Part shown: positions 24,456 to 36,524 of the stretch, piece after piece
Layout of the letters: each line of letters opens with the position of its first letter
Position numbering within the stretch: the stretch's first letter is position 1
Source: Oscillatoria sp. FACHB-1407
GTDB lineage: Bacteria; Cyanobacteriota; Cyanobacteriia; Elainellales; Elainellaceae
Reading direction: 5' to 3'
NCBI RefSeq assembly: GCF_014697545.1
Contig: NZ_JACJSA010000024.1
Location: 62,001-126,000 of the forward strand
DNA: 64,000 nt
Made by a program: the position numbers and the translations under genes
Notes under the pieces: model-generated
Database searches by the model: none
What the model saw: only the letters and a program-made list of their open reading frames with translations
What the model was told of the DNA's origin: nothing

Positions 24456-24920
24456 CTATCGCAACCATCGATCAAAAAAGGTATTAATCGATTTCTTAAT
24501 TAAACGGCGACGACGCCACTTCTGAAAGGCATCCTCGTAGTCGTCTCCATCCATCTGCCGCAACTTCCAGACACTCAACGCCGTGAAGACACCCCACCCT
24601 AAAAGGACATACAGTGACCACGTCAACCCACCCGCTGTCAGTAGATTCAACACAACCAAAAAGGCGTTGACAATGAGAAAGCGAGTTAACCGCTGTTTGA
24701 GCCGTTGTTGCCGATAAAGATTAAAGGTTTGTCGCTCTCGGTTCTCACCTTGTCGTGTCAGCCATTCCTGCTCAGCTAACTGCAAATCCATAGGGGAAAT
24801 CCCTAGCTCATCAGCGATCTCCAACAGTTGGGCACGAGTCAACTCACCCGCATCCGTTTGACGGGCGATCGCCAACTGCAAAATCTCTTGAACATCTTCC
24901 TGGCTATACAGATCAGTCAT
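24456..24920 (-). CDS. 2TM domain-containing membrane protein
   Basis: 154 residues from MTDLYSQEDVQ; upstream in-frame ATGs lack a ribosome-binding site. Residues about 1-60 form a soluble helical domain (YSQEDVQEILQLAIARQTDAGELTRAQLLEIADELGISP cut into two helices). Two transmembrane helices follow (RFLIVNAFLVVLNLLTAGGL and SLYVLLGWGVFTALSVW), then a charged tail, the layout of the 2TM family. First gene of the run leading to mobA. Role unknown. Confidence 0.65.
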   Translation of the reverse strand: MTDLYSQEDVQEILQLAIARQTDAGELTRAQLLEIADELGISPMDLQLAEQEWLTRQGENRERQTFNLYRQQRLKQRLTRFLIVNAFLVVLNLLTAGGLTWSLYVLLGWGVFTALSVWKLRQMDGDDYEDAFQKWRRRRLIKKSINTFFDRWLR

Positions 24921-25288
24921 CGCCGCTTCAGAGGTGAGCATGAGGACATACAACCCAGACCTACAATTCCGTTATACGAAAATCTAACCCCCAGTGACAT
25001 TGGGTTAGGGTACGGATATCAAGACAGAGACAGAATAAGATTTGTATCTTATTCCAGCTAAAGCATGGCTATTTTTAGATTTCAGTAAGATTCGCAAATT
25101 AGATTATTAAGAGATTCCTATGATTTCCTGGCTAAATCTTTCAGTTGAGCTAGCCAGCTCGTTTTATAATGTGGTGTGGGAATCTTTTTTAAAAAAACTT
25201 TTTACAACTGCGACAAGTCCTGAGATTGACGGTTTGAAGCAGATTTTTTCACGGTCATAGCTAAAGATTGATTCAGAGGGATTGACTC
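24921..25288. other. Divergent intergenic region
   Basis: About 370 bases between the minus-strand 2TM gene and the plus-strand repeat protein. AT-rich, with an A/T run (TTTTTTAAAAAAAC) near 25185-25200, a plausible promoter region for the repeat-protein gene. No coding frame or recognised RNA. Confidence 0.4.
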
Positions 25289-25798
25289 ATGGACGCTACG
25301 AACCCAGTCAGGCGTAACGGTCGCAGAGGCAAGGCTACAAAGGAGACAACAGTGGAAAGCACGACGGATAGTCCAGCAGCAACGGAGCAAAATATGGCTG
25401 AGCAAACAAAAACGACCAGCAATGGTGACGCAAAGACTGAGATAACTGCCCTGTCCTTGAAACCCAACGCTGAACAAGCGTCTAGTGGTGTTGCTGGGAT
25501 GATTTCTGTATCGGGCGATCGCCCCATTGCAGTGAGCAATCTAGACGTATACGGCACGATTCTTAACAACCGTCCCATCATGGCAAGCCATATCAAAGTG
25601 TTGGATGTCACTGCTGTGGGAGGGCGTCCCATTTTTGCGAGTGACCTCGTCATCCGAGAAGATTTGTCGCTTCCTGGTGGTCGTCCTGTATTTGCTAGCG
25701 ACCCTCATCTACTAGAAGCGTCTATGTTGCCGGGTGGTCGCCCCATCGCTTCAAATGAAATCGATGACGCTGAGACACTGATGGGTTTCATCGACTAA
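25289..25798 (+). CDS. Protein built of GGRPI-xAS repeats, function unknown
   Basis: 169 residues. The first ~70 are polar and probably disordered (rich in Thr, Ser, Lys, Glu). Then five short repeats follow: GDRPIAVS (76), NNRPIMAS (93), GGRPIFAS (111), GGRPVFAS (130) and GGRPIAS (149), spaced 17-19 residues with hydrophobic residues between (LDVYGTIL, IKVLDVTAV, LVIREDLSLP). This regular period suggests a small beta-solenoid or stacked hairpins. No signal peptide, membrane segment or cysteine is visible. I recall similar 'RPI' repeat proteins only from cyanobacteria. An AGAGGG ribosome-binding site precedes the ATG and a strong terminator follows, so it is a stand-alone gene. Confidence 0.7.
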   Translation: MDATNPVRRNGRRGKATKETTVESTTDSPAATEQNMAEQTKTTSNGDAKTEITALSLKPNAEQASSGVAGMISVSGDRPIAVSNLDVYGTILNNRPIMASHIKVLDVTAVGGRPIFASDLVIREDLSLPGGRPVFASDPHLLEASMLPGGRPIASNEIDDAETLMGFID

Positions 25799-25846
25799 TT
25801 CCCGCAATAGGTGTCATAACCCTCATCCAACGAATTCTGAATAATA

Positions 25847-25874
25847 AAGGGTCTAGAGAACTAGACCCTTTTTT
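25847..25874 (+). terminator. Rho-independent terminator of the GGRPI gene
   Basis: A perfect 10-bp stem AAGGGTCTAG / CTAGACCCTT with an AGAA tetraloop runs into a T tract on the plus strand. It is followed by a duplicated 16-base TTTTTGTTTTTACAGG segment. Confidence 0.88.
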
Positions 25875-25894
25875 GTTTTTACAGGTTTTTGTTT

Positions 25895-26656
25895 TTACAG
25901 GGATGGATTGACATTGCCTGGGACTGCCTGGTGCGACTTTGCCCCCAGATAAAGCTCTCCCACCTTGGGATCATTCAACAAATCACTGCCGCGCCCCTCA
26001 AAGCGATCGCGTCCCGTATCCAGAACATATCCCCGATCTGCCATTGCCAGAGCTTTACGCGCGTTTTGCTCCACCAGGGCGATCGCCGTTCCAGACTCGT
26101 TAATTTGCTTAATCCGATCCAAAACTCCCTGAACCATTTGCGGAGATAGGGCAGCGGATGGCTCATCCAACAAGAGTAGGCTAGGCTCCAGCATCAAGGC
26201 TCGCCCCATTGCAAGTTGCTGCCGCTCTCCACCAGAAAGCGTTCCGGCTCGCTGTCGTCGTCGCTCAGCCAGCACTGGAAACATCTCAAAAATCCGTTGC
26301 TTTGACGAGCCTAGGGACGCCTCTCGAACAAATCCTCCCATCTCCAAGTTCTCTTCGACCGTGAGTGAAGGAAATACGTTTGAGATCTGTGGAACATAAC
26401 ACATGCCCCGACGGACAATCTGATCCGATTTCAGTCCAGCAATATTCTCGTCCTGAAAGAGAATTTTGCCCCGGTGGGGAGAGAGCAACCCAAAGATAGT
26501 TTTTGCCAAGGTGGATTTACCCGCTCCATTGGGACCAATAATTGCCACGAGTTCCCCCGGATACACCCTGAAGTTAATCCCTTGCAAAATATCCAAATCT
26601 TTTATGTATCCAGCGTAGACATCCTCTACAACTAGCAGCGGGGTCATATCACCCAT
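25895..26656 (-). CDS. Branched-chain/neutral amino acid ABC transporter ATPase (LivF/NatE type)
   Basis: 253 residues from MGDMTPLL. Walker A is GPNGAGKS, the signature LSGGERQQLAMGRAL, Walker B LLLLDEPSAALS and the switch His region VEQNARKAL, as in LivF/NatE. The VEDVYAGYIKDLDILQGINF start is characteristic of the LivF branch. It would energise uptake of hydrophobic or neutral amino acids. LivG, the permeases and the binding protein are not adjacent, which is common in cyanobacteria where the Nat genes are scattered. Residues upstream of 26656 are open but unlike the family. Confidence 0.88.
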   Translation of the reverse strand: MGDMTPLLVVEDVYAGYIKDLDILQGINFRVYPGELVAIIGPNGAGKSTLAKTIFGLLSPHRGKILFQDENIAGLKSDQIVRRGMCYVPQISNVFPSLTVEENLEMGGFVREASLGSSKQRIFEMFPVLAERRRQRAGTLSGGERQQLAMGRALMLEPSLLLLDEPSAALSPQMVQGVLDRIKQINESGTAIALVEQNARKALAMADRGYVLDTGRDRFEGRGSDLLNDPKVGELYLGAKSHQAVPGNVNPSL

Positions 26657-26773
26657 AGATTCATCTCTGACAACAGTGCGATCGAGGGCACTAACCGTTA
26701 GCAATAACAGCACTTACCCATTCAGCCATTCTTGCATATCTAAGCGGTTAGCTTTCAACCCTGACTTCTATCC

Positions 26774-27205
26774 CTAGTCTCCCCCAACGTTAATGTCACT
26801 GCCCCAGACCTCAGCCCCTGTCAGGTTAATACCCGTCAAAATAGCTCCGGCAGTGTCAGCCTGGTGGACTGTCGCATCCGTCAAGTTTGCATTGGTCAGA
26901 TTCGCCTGAGTCAGGCTAGCGTTTGTCGCAAATGCCCCTGTCAAGTTGGCATTGGTTAGATTCGCGCCCGTCAAATCTGCACCCTCTAGATTGACATTGA
27001 CCAGAATGGCGCGCTCTAAGTTCGCGTTTCTCAAATCAGCCCCAATTAAATGAGCACCTGTTAAATCTGCACCCCGCAGATCGCACCCGGCACAAGCTCC
27101 CGTTTCTAACAATTGCTGGACCTGAGCCGGATCAGCTGCATTCACCGGGAGGGCGATCGCTGCTGATACCAGGACACCAACCGCTGTCAGTACTCCAAAT
27201 TTCAT
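26774..27205 (-). CDS. Secreted pentapeptide-repeat protein
   Basis: 143 residues. A signal peptide (MKFGVLTAVGVLVSAAIALPVNA, cleavage after Ala) leads into QLLETGACAGCDLRGADLTGAH. About 14 pentapeptide units of A(D/N)L-x-x type follow, forming a right-handed quadrilateral beta-helix. The two-cysteine entry motif CAGC is common in cyanobacterial lumenal or periplasmic pentapeptide proteins. Function unknown. A GGAGGTAGAG ribosome-binding region lies directly before the ATG. Confidence 0.85.
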   Translation of the reverse strand: MKFGVLTAVGVLVSAAIALPVNAADPAQVQQLLETGACAGCDLRGADLTGAHLIGADLRNANLERAILVNVNLEGADLTGANLTNANLTGAFATNASLTQANLTNANLTDATVHQADTAGAILTGINLTGAEVWGSDINVGGD

Positions 27206-27494
27206 ATCTCTACCTCCAAAAACGCCAGGGAAGTGCGGAGGTTATCTTTGAGAGAACAGGTGTGCTCTAAACCTCTCATTGTTAGCGTGACACAGGCAGT
27301 AGCACCCTATCTTCGTTCCATTGATGGAATCGTCAAGACAATCTATCCTCCGTTAGGATTAGCCTGACAGTAGTGCAATTCCACAGAAAACCTCCGCTGT
27401 ACCGTTAGATACAGCACGCAAGATAAGAATTCCTGACAGAGATCGAATCAGCCAACCGCGCACGATCGGTAGTCAGCAGTCCTTAAGGAGCAAT

Positions 27495-27655
27495 GAACCA
27501 TTGACCACGGACGATTGACGATTGACCGTTGATTGACAATTGACGGTTAACTATTGATGATTGACCACGGACAATTAACGATTGACCGCGAACGATTAAC
27601 AATTGACCGTTGATTGACGATTGACCACGGACAATTGACCGTTTACTATTGACAA
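27495..27655. repeat. Degenerate GATTGAC heptamer array
   Basis: About 160 bases made of GATTGAC-related units (GATTGACC, GACAATTGAC, GACCACGGACAATT variants) fill the space right behind crtB. It is the reverse complement of the unit at 15036-15103. The rest of the gap (27206-27494) holds nothing recognisable. The array is too irregular, and its units too short, to be CRISPR. Confidence 0.75.
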
Positions 27656-27658
27656 TTC

Positions 27659-28588
27659 CTACAGCACCTCAGCCCGCAACTTCGCTAGAGGCAGGCAGAG
27701 AAACTTTTCCCAGTTCGGCACAAAGGCTCGTTTGTTAAACACATCATACTGGTTGCGCTCAATCACATCCAGAATTCGACGATAAAACATGAGAGCCGCC
27801 CACAATGGGAAGCGAGCATCAGGGCTTAACATCCGAATGCCCCGCTCAGCACTGGCATAAAACTTGCGCGCTCGCTGGATCTGGAACTTCATTAGCTCAC
27901 ACCAGCGATCGTCGATCACGCTGTTGAGCAAATCCTGCTCGGTGTAGTTAAACAGAGCTAATTCTTCTAAGGGGATGTAGATTCGACCGCGACGTGCATC
28001 TTCCCCAACATCCCGCAAAATATTGGTCAGTTGTTTAGCAATGCCCAGTGCGATCGCCTCTTCTCTGGGAATGTACAGTTCTTGCTGCTGAAACCAGGGA
28101 GCCGTATGCTGTGTCGTGTCTAACCCCATAATGGCTTTTGACATTAAACCAACTGTTCCGGCGACGCGATAACAGTACAGGTTCAACTCCTCAAAGGTGT
28201 CATAGCGGCTGCGATATAAATCCATCCGCTGCCCCGCAATCATGTCCCGAAAGGGCTGAATCTCCACGGGATATCGCTCTAACGTGTCTACTAAGGCAAC
28301 ATCAAAGTCATCGATGGGGTGACCCGCAAACACCGACTCCAGGCTATGTTCCCACTGGTCAAGCGTTGCTTCGGTCGTGAGTTCAGCGAGTGGTCCATCA
28401 ACTAACTCGTCGGTGCGACGGCACCAGGCATAAATTGCCCAAAATGCCTGTCGCTTACCGGGAGGAAGCAATAACGTGCCCAAATAAAACGTCGTGGAAT
28501 GCTTTGCGATGACTTGACGGCAAAGCTCATAGGCATCCTCCAAGGAAGCCAGGGGGGTGATGCGGGGAGATTCAGGCAATTGCAGCAT
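27659..28588 (-). CDS. crtB: Phytoene synthase
   Basis: 309 residues, squalene/phytoene synthase family: condenses two geranylgeranyl diphosphates to phytoene. The two aspartate-rich motifs appear as DELVD (in YAWCRRTDELVDG) and DVGED (in TNILRDVGEDARRGRIYIP). YCYRVAGTVGLM and the AERGIRML segment are diagnostic. It lies 110 bases downstream of the phytoene desaturase gene on the same strand, the conserved cyanobacterial pds-crtB order, so the first two carotenoid steps are co-expressed. Confidence 0.95.
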   Translation of the reverse strand: MLQLPESPRITPLASLEDAYELCRQVIAKHSTTFYLGTLLLPPGKRQAFWAIYAWCRRTDELVDGPLAELTTEATLDQWEHSLESVFAGHPIDDFDVALVDTLERYPVEIQPFRDMIAGQRMDLYRSRYDTFEELNLYCYRVAGTVGLMSKAIMGLDTTQHTAPWFQQQELYIPREEAIALGIAKQLTNILRDVGEDARRGRIYIPLEELALFNYTEQDLLNSVIDDRWCELMKFQIQRARKFYASAERGIRMLSPDARFPLWAALMFYRRILDVIERNQYDVFNKRAFVPNWEKFLCLPLAKLRAEVL

Positions 28589-28698
28589 TACATTGCAAGC
28601 TGGTGGATAGACTTTAAAACTATCAGCATTTGGTTACAATCTTTAAGCTTTTGTGTATTTAAGCCAAAGCTTATTTGGGCGATCGCAACCAACAAATC

Positions 28699-30159
<1,461 letters not shown>

Positions 30160-30291
30160 CTATCCTTCGATATGCTTGATCATCGTGTTCCATTAATTAT
30201 ATGTTGCAATCCGTAACATTTTGATCGCCGAAACTTTCTTTTCTGGCAAATTCCCAAAGAAATCAACCGATTTACTCTCATTTTGGATGTT

Positions 30292-31428
30292 TCAGTTGTC
30301 CTCTTCAGTCAGCAACTCGGCATCCCGATATAAATCCTTGAGGGCTTGTTTCTGAGTGCGGCGAGAAGGACGGCGATATTTCTTAGTAGCCAGTTTGGGT
30401 TCCGTTTCAATCTGTCCCTCCTGGCGAATCTTTTGTTTTACCGTCGATTCCACTGTGCCCGATCGCTCCAGTGCCGTTTGATACGCGATCGCCTCTTCTA
30501 AAAATGTCAGGTAATGCTCATATCGCTCCCAATCTCCGCGCACTGCACAGTTGGGTTCATCCCGGTGCAGACAATCGCTAAACTGACAACTTGCTTGACT
30601 CAGGCGATGGCGAGCTTCAGGAAAATAACTGGCTAATTCTCTAGGGGTGCAGTCGATGTCGGGTTGATTGAACCCCGGCGTATCTGCCAGCAGCCCTCCC
30701 TGAGGTAACGTGAATAGCTCTACGTGGCGAGTCGTGTGACGCCCCCGACCTAACTTACCGGAAACCGCCCCCACTCGCACTTCGATTTCCGGAATTAGAT
30801 GATTGATTAAACTTGATTTACCAACCCCAGAGGGACCAGAAACAACGGTAATACGATGCGCTAACTGAGCCTGGATCGCGTCCAACCCCTGGTTCCTCTG
30901 AACGCTCATTGCAATAGGGTTGTAGCCCCACTCTCGCAGGCGATCGCCCCAACTCTGCAACTCCTGTGATGAAATCAAGTCGCTTTTATTCAGGCACAGA
31001 CCTACAGCTAACCCAGTAGACTCGGCTTTCACCAAAAATCGGCTCAGTTGCAACGGTTCTAACGTCGGTTCCGCCAGCGCAAATACCAGAAAAATCTGGT
31101 CTACGTTCGCCACTGGAGGACGATCCAATTCCGTATGGCGAGGCAAGACTTGTGCGATCGCCCCCCGCTTGCTAACCCAGTCCACTTCTTCGACCTGAAC
31201 GCGATCCCCCACCATAACCTGTTGCCCAATTTTCTTCAGGCGCGATCGTCGAGTACACAGCAATATCTCAGGCTGCACCCCAGAGGAAGGTCCAGCTCCA
31301 TCAAGCTGCACCCAGTAATAATTGGCTTGAACCGCTAAGACAGTTCCCAGGAATGGCGGTTTGCTCGAAACGGGTGAGACTGGGTTTGCCTCGCCAACAG
31401 ACGTGAGTGGATCGACATCAGCACTCAT
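30292..31428 (-). CDS. rsgA: Ribosome small-subunit-dependent GTPase A
   Basis: 378 residues. An N-terminal OB fold is followed by a circularly permuted GTPase: G4 (LNKSD) comes before G1 (GPSGVGKSS) and G3 (DTPGF). A C-terminal zinc site (CQFSDCLHRDEPNCAVR) follows. RsgA releases maturation factors from the 30S subunit. The lysine/arginine-rich tail (KKYRRPSRRTQKQALK) is a likely rRNA-binding extension. Last gene of the grpE-dnaK-dnaJ-tusA-like-rsgA run. Confidence 0.94.
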   Translation of the reverse strand: MSADVDPLTSVGEANPVSPVSSKPPFLGTVLAVQANYYWVQLDGAGPSSGVQPEILLCTRRSRLKKIGQQVMVGDRVQVEEVDWVSKRGAIAQVLPRHTELDRPPVANVDQIFLVFALAEPTLEPLQLSRFLVKAESTGLAVGLCLNKSDLISSQELQSWGDRLREWGYNPIAMSVQRNQGLDAIQAQLAHRITVVSGPSGVGKSSLINHLIPEIEVRVGAVSGKLGRGRHTTRHVELFTLPQGGLLADTPGFNQPDIDCTPRELASYFPEARHRLSQASCQFSDCLHRDEPNCAVRGDWERYEHYLTFLEEAIAYQTALERSGTVESTVKQKIRQEGQIETEPKLATKKYRRPSRRTQKQALKDLYRDAELLTEEDN

Positions 31429-31482
31429 AACTCAAACCCTTCAGACTCTGGACATCCATTCGCCGCCGCTTAAGCGATTAAG

Positions 31483-32930
<1,448 letters not shown>

Positions 32931-32987
32931 TTAGCAGTGCTCCAACACCTGACAGTCAACGCCCCATATCTACTAGCCTATCCTAAC

Positions 32988-34955
32988 CTAATCAAGTGGT
33001 TCGTAGGGAACCGTAACCGTATCATTGTCATCGAAAGTGTAATCGCCAAAATCTTCGGTTGGTTGAGACTCAGCATGATTATCACCACTCCAATCTCCAG
33101 CATCCGGATCATAAGACGGGTAGTAATCGCTATCGTCCTTATTAGCTTGCTGATAGACCGCTGCACCAACACCGAGAAGTGCTTGTTGCAGGGCATCTAG
33201 ACACTGCTTCATGGCTTCAACCGTAATGTTGGGGTCAATAACAGCACGCCTTAGATCTTTGGATCGAGCATCCGCTTCGGCTTTCAGCTCTTCGCTAATA
33301 AGGTCAGCATGTTCTCGCAAAGTGGACTCATAGCTGTAGAACAGACCATCTGCCTGATTGCGTAGTTCAACCAGATATTTACGGCGACGATCCTCTTCAG
33401 CATAGATTTCAGCTTCCTGACGTGCCTTTTCGACCTCTGCCTCGCTGAGACCACCCGTGTTGGTAATCCGGATACTTTGCTCACGCCCAGTACCTTTATC
33501 CCGCGCGGAAACTTGCAGGATGCCGTTGGCATCAATTTCAAAAGAGACCTCAATTTGAGGAACGCCTCTAGGAGCAGGTGGAATACCTGTTAACTGGAAC
33601 TTCCCTAGGCTCTTGTTATCTTTCGCCATCGCCCGCTCACCCTGGAGGACATGAATCTCAACAGAGGTTTGACCATCTGTGGCGGTGGAAAAAGTCTGCG
33701 TCTTGCTAGTGGGAATGGTGGTGTTCCGGTCAATGACTTTAGTGAATACTTCACCCAACGTTTCAATCCCCAGGGAAAGTGGGGTTACATCCAGCAGCAG
33801 GATCTCCATGCCAGGCTCGCGACCCAGCACCCCAGCCTGAATCGCCGCGCCTAGTGCCACGGCTTCATCAGGGTTAATCGAGCGATCGGGGTTTTTGCCA
33901 CCAAAGTATTGTTTGATAGCTTCTTGCACCGCTGGGATTCGAGTTGAACCACCAACTAACAGGATGCGATCAATTTGATCCGGAGACAGCCCACAATCCT
34001 TAAGAGCTTGAGTCACAGGGTCAATCGTTCCCTGAATCAGATGGCTGACCAGTTCCTCAAACTTGGCACGAGTTAGCTCCATCTCTAGATGCTTGGGTCC
34101 CGTTTCATCTGCTGTGATGAACGGTAGGTTGATGGTTGTTGTCAGCATATTGGAAAGCTCGATTTTGGCTTTTTCAGCCGCCTCTCGCAATCGTTGCAAT
34201 GCCATTTTGTCGGTCGAGAGATCAATTCCTTCTTGTTCTCTGAAGTTACTGATTAACCAACGCACCAAAGCATTGTCAAAGTCATCTCCTCCAAGGTGGT
34301 TATTCCCAGAGGTAGCTTTGACCTCAAACACCCCATCTCCAAGTTGCAATACGGAGACGTCAAACGTGCCACCCCCTAAGTCAAACACCAGTACGCTTTG
34401 CTCTTGGTCTTGCTTATCAAGACCAAAGGACAGTGCAGCAGCAGTGGGTTCGTTGATGATTCTAAGAACCTCTAAGCCAGCAATTGTGCCCGCATCCTTA
34501 GTTGCCTGCCGCTGTGCATCCGTGAAGTAAGCTGGAACCGTAATAACCGCTTGAGTCGCAGGTTCACCCAGGTAATTTTCAGCGTCCTGCTTGAGTTTCT
34601 GCAAGATCATCGCTGAAACTTCTTGAGGGGTATACGTTTTTCCTCGAATTTGAACGTTTACAGTATCGTCTTTACCTTTGATACAGGTATAGGGAACCCG
34701 GCTCCGCTCGTCTACAGTATCGTCCCAACGACGACCAATGAATCGCTTGATACTGAAGACCGTGTTTTCGGCATTTGTCACCCCTTGCCGCTTGGCGAGT
34801 TGTCCAACGAGGCGTTCGCCTGATTTTCCAAACCCAACGATGCTGGGGGTCGTGCGTCCGCCTTCCGAGTTTGAAATGACGACTGGCTGACCGCCCTCTA
34901 AGACTGCGACGCAGCTATTTGTCGTGCCGAGGTCAATACCGATGACTTTTCCCAT
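32988..34955 (-). CDS. dnaK: Chaperone protein DnaK (Hsp70)
   Basis: 655 residues. The N terminus [18 protein letters not shown] and the ATPase signatures [13 protein letters not shown] and [14 protein letters not shown] are canonical; the substrate-binding domain ([14 protein letters not shown]) follows. The acidic, Tyr/Asp-rich C terminus ([16 protein letters not shown]) ends in a non-EEVD sequence, as in the bacterial house-keeping DnaK2 type. Between grpE and dnaJ, the classical order. No CIRCE operator was found upstream. Confidence 0.97.
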   Translation of the reverse strand: MGKVIGIDLGTTNSCVAVLEGGQPVVISNSEGGRTTPSIVGFGKSGERLVGQLAKRQGVTNAENTVFSIKRFIGRRWDDTVDERSRVPYTCIKGKDDTVNVQIRGKTYTPQEVSAMILQKLKQDAENYLGEPATQAVITVPAYFTDAQRQATKDAGTIAGLEVLRIINEPTAAALSFGLDKQDQEQSVLVFDLGGGTFDVSVLQLGDGVFEVKATSGNNHLGGDDFDNALVRWLISNFREQEGIDLSTDKMALQRLREAAEKAKIELSNMLTTTINLPFITADETGPKHLEMELTRAKFEELVSHLIQGTIDPVTQALKDCGLSPDQIDRILLVGGSTRIPAVQEAIKQYFGGKNPDRSINPDEAVALGAAIQAGVLGREPGMEILLLDVTPLSLGIETLGEVFTKVIDRNTTIPTSKTQTFSTATDGQTSVEIHVLQGERAMAKDNKSLGKFQLTGIPPAPRGVPQIEVSFEIDANGILQVSARDKGTGREQSIRITNTGGLSEAEVEKARQEAEIYAEEDRRRKYLVELRNQADGLFYSYESTLREHADLISEELKAEADARSKDLRRAVIDPNITVEAMKQCLDALQQALLGVGAAVYQQANKDDSDYYPSYDPDAGDWSGDNHAESQPTEDFGDYTFDDNDTVTVPYEPLD

Positions 34956-35133
34956 AATTAGCGGCTATAAACGTATTCAAGTGAATGAGCACAAATGGTG
35001 TGGCTTAGGAATTGAACTCATTTCTAGCAAGTATTCCGCAATCTTCCGGGAATCTGATCACTTACCATGAAATCTTTTTAATGACGTCTGGGAAGTAATT
35101 GGACAGACACGGAATCTTGGTTTTTCATGCAGA

Positions 35134-35925
35134 TTAACCTTCTGTTTCATTGGAATGAGTTTCTTCAGCCATACCCTCTTCTGGTGGAGCGGCGACCTTC
35201 ACCATGGCATGGCGCAGGACTCGCTCTCCCAATAGATAGCCCCTGACCAATTCCTCGATGACTGTGCCTTCAGCAAATTCTTCTGTTGGCTCTCGCATCA
35301 CCGCCTCATGAAGATTTGGATCAAACTCTTTGCCTTCAGCACGCATTGGAGCAACTCCAATACGTTTTAAGCGATCGACCAGGTCTTTGTAGACCCCCTG
35401 ATAGCTCTTGTGAATGGTCATTTCTGACTCAGTCTGAGGCTTAATTTGCAGACGTGCTCGTTCAAAGTTGTCCACAACAGGCAGAAGCTCTATGACTGTG
35501 GAGCATTTGACCTGTTGCTCTAAGTCCTCTTTCTCTTTCTGAGTCCGTTTCCGGAAATTGTCAAAATCAGCTGCCATCCGCATACACTGACTGGTACGCT
35601 CGTCAACCTGAGATTTCAGGGTTTCGATTTGCTTAGTCAACTCGTCAATTGTGACTTGATAATCGTTCTGTAGTGGTAACCCATTTTCAGAAGCAGCGTC
35701 AAAGATAGGCTCTGCGCCCTCGTCACTCAGAGCTTCGTCTACTTCTTCGATTGGAATATTGTCTCCCTCTACTGAAGGCATCGGTGATTCAGTGTTCAGG
35801 GTTGGGTCGCCCATAGCACTGTTCTCAGCAGATGTTGCTTTATCTTCGGTGTTCTGTGAAGTCCCCGACTCGTTAATACCCATTGTCTCTCGTGTGTTGT
35901 CTAGTTGCTTTTCCTTATCAAACAT
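35134..35925 (-). CDS. grpE: Nucleotide exchange factor GrpE
   Basis: 263 residues. A long acidic, probably disordered N terminus (about 1-90) is followed by the coiled coil ([31 protein letters not shown] cut at the RK pair) and the compact beta domain with [20 protein letters not shown] and [23 protein letters not shown]. It exchanges ADP on DnaK and acts as a thermosensor. First gene of the chaperone operon, divergent from pilB across a 600-base gap. Confidence 0.96.
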   Translation of the reverse strand: MFDKEKQLDNTRETMGINESGTSQNTEDKATSAENSAMGDPTLNTESPMPSVEGDNIPIEEVDEALSDEGAEPIFDAASENGLPLQNDYQVTIDELTKQIETLKSQVDERTSQCMRMAADFDNFRKRTQKEKEDLEQQVKCSTVIELLPVVDNFERARLQIKPQTESEMTIHKSYQGVYKDLVDRLKRIGVAPMRAEGKEFDPNLHEAVMREPTEEFAEGTVIEELVRGYLLGERVLRHAMVKVAAPPEEGMAEETHSNETEG

Positions 35926-36524
35926 TGTGCATCAATTTAAAGTGATTGATGTAATCACAGATTGATCACCTGAAAGCGGAGAAAAATAGAAGGCGATCGC
36001 CATTCCGACATAAAACTTCTATCGAAATTACCCAAATGGTAATTCACATGCCCTTGCTCATCCTCAGTACGGGATATTATTTGGGCACAACTTTATGAAA
36101 TATCTATGTACTAAAGTGCTTTTACGGGGGTTGACCCTGCAACAACGAGCTATCATCTTGAACAGATACCAGCGTCTACCTAGAGGCTTAAACAATATTT
36201 GTTAAGAAACTGAAACAAGTCAACTGATTTCCCCATAATACTCTACGCATCTCGCTTTGAGAGTAGACTACGCCTCTTCGCCACTATTGAATTACTTCTA
36301 GGGATCATGATGCAGATTACAAATGTAAAGATTTTTTACAATCCAGGCTGCACATATCCCTTGACGTAGTTTTGTTGATTCATTTCCAATAGTGCTAAGC
36401 CTCAACTATTTGGCTGCAATCGCTAGAAAAACGATACCATTCGTTCATCGTGTAGATGTTTCAGAACCGATTCGGTAACCCTGTCCCCCCGGCTCCACTC
36501 AATTAAGACATTCTCCCACCCGCT
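35926..36524. other. 600-base divergent control region between grpE and pilB
   Basis: No ORF of substance. It must hold the heat-shock promoter of grpE and the pilus-operon promoter. Seen: an inverted repeat TGTAAA-GATTT-TTTACA (36324-36340) and an imperfect CTCTACG/GAGAGTAG pair near 36241-36268. The CIRCE sequence (TTAGCACTC-N9-GAGTGCTAA) is absent, so HrcA control is unlikely. The length could also hide a small RNA, but no recognised family was seen. Confidence 0.5.

Noticed and set aside
35926-36524. CIRCE operator before the chaperone operon
   Set aside because: No TTAGCACTC-N9-GAGTGCTAA was found; a GTACTAAAGTGC string near 36110 does not form the repeat.
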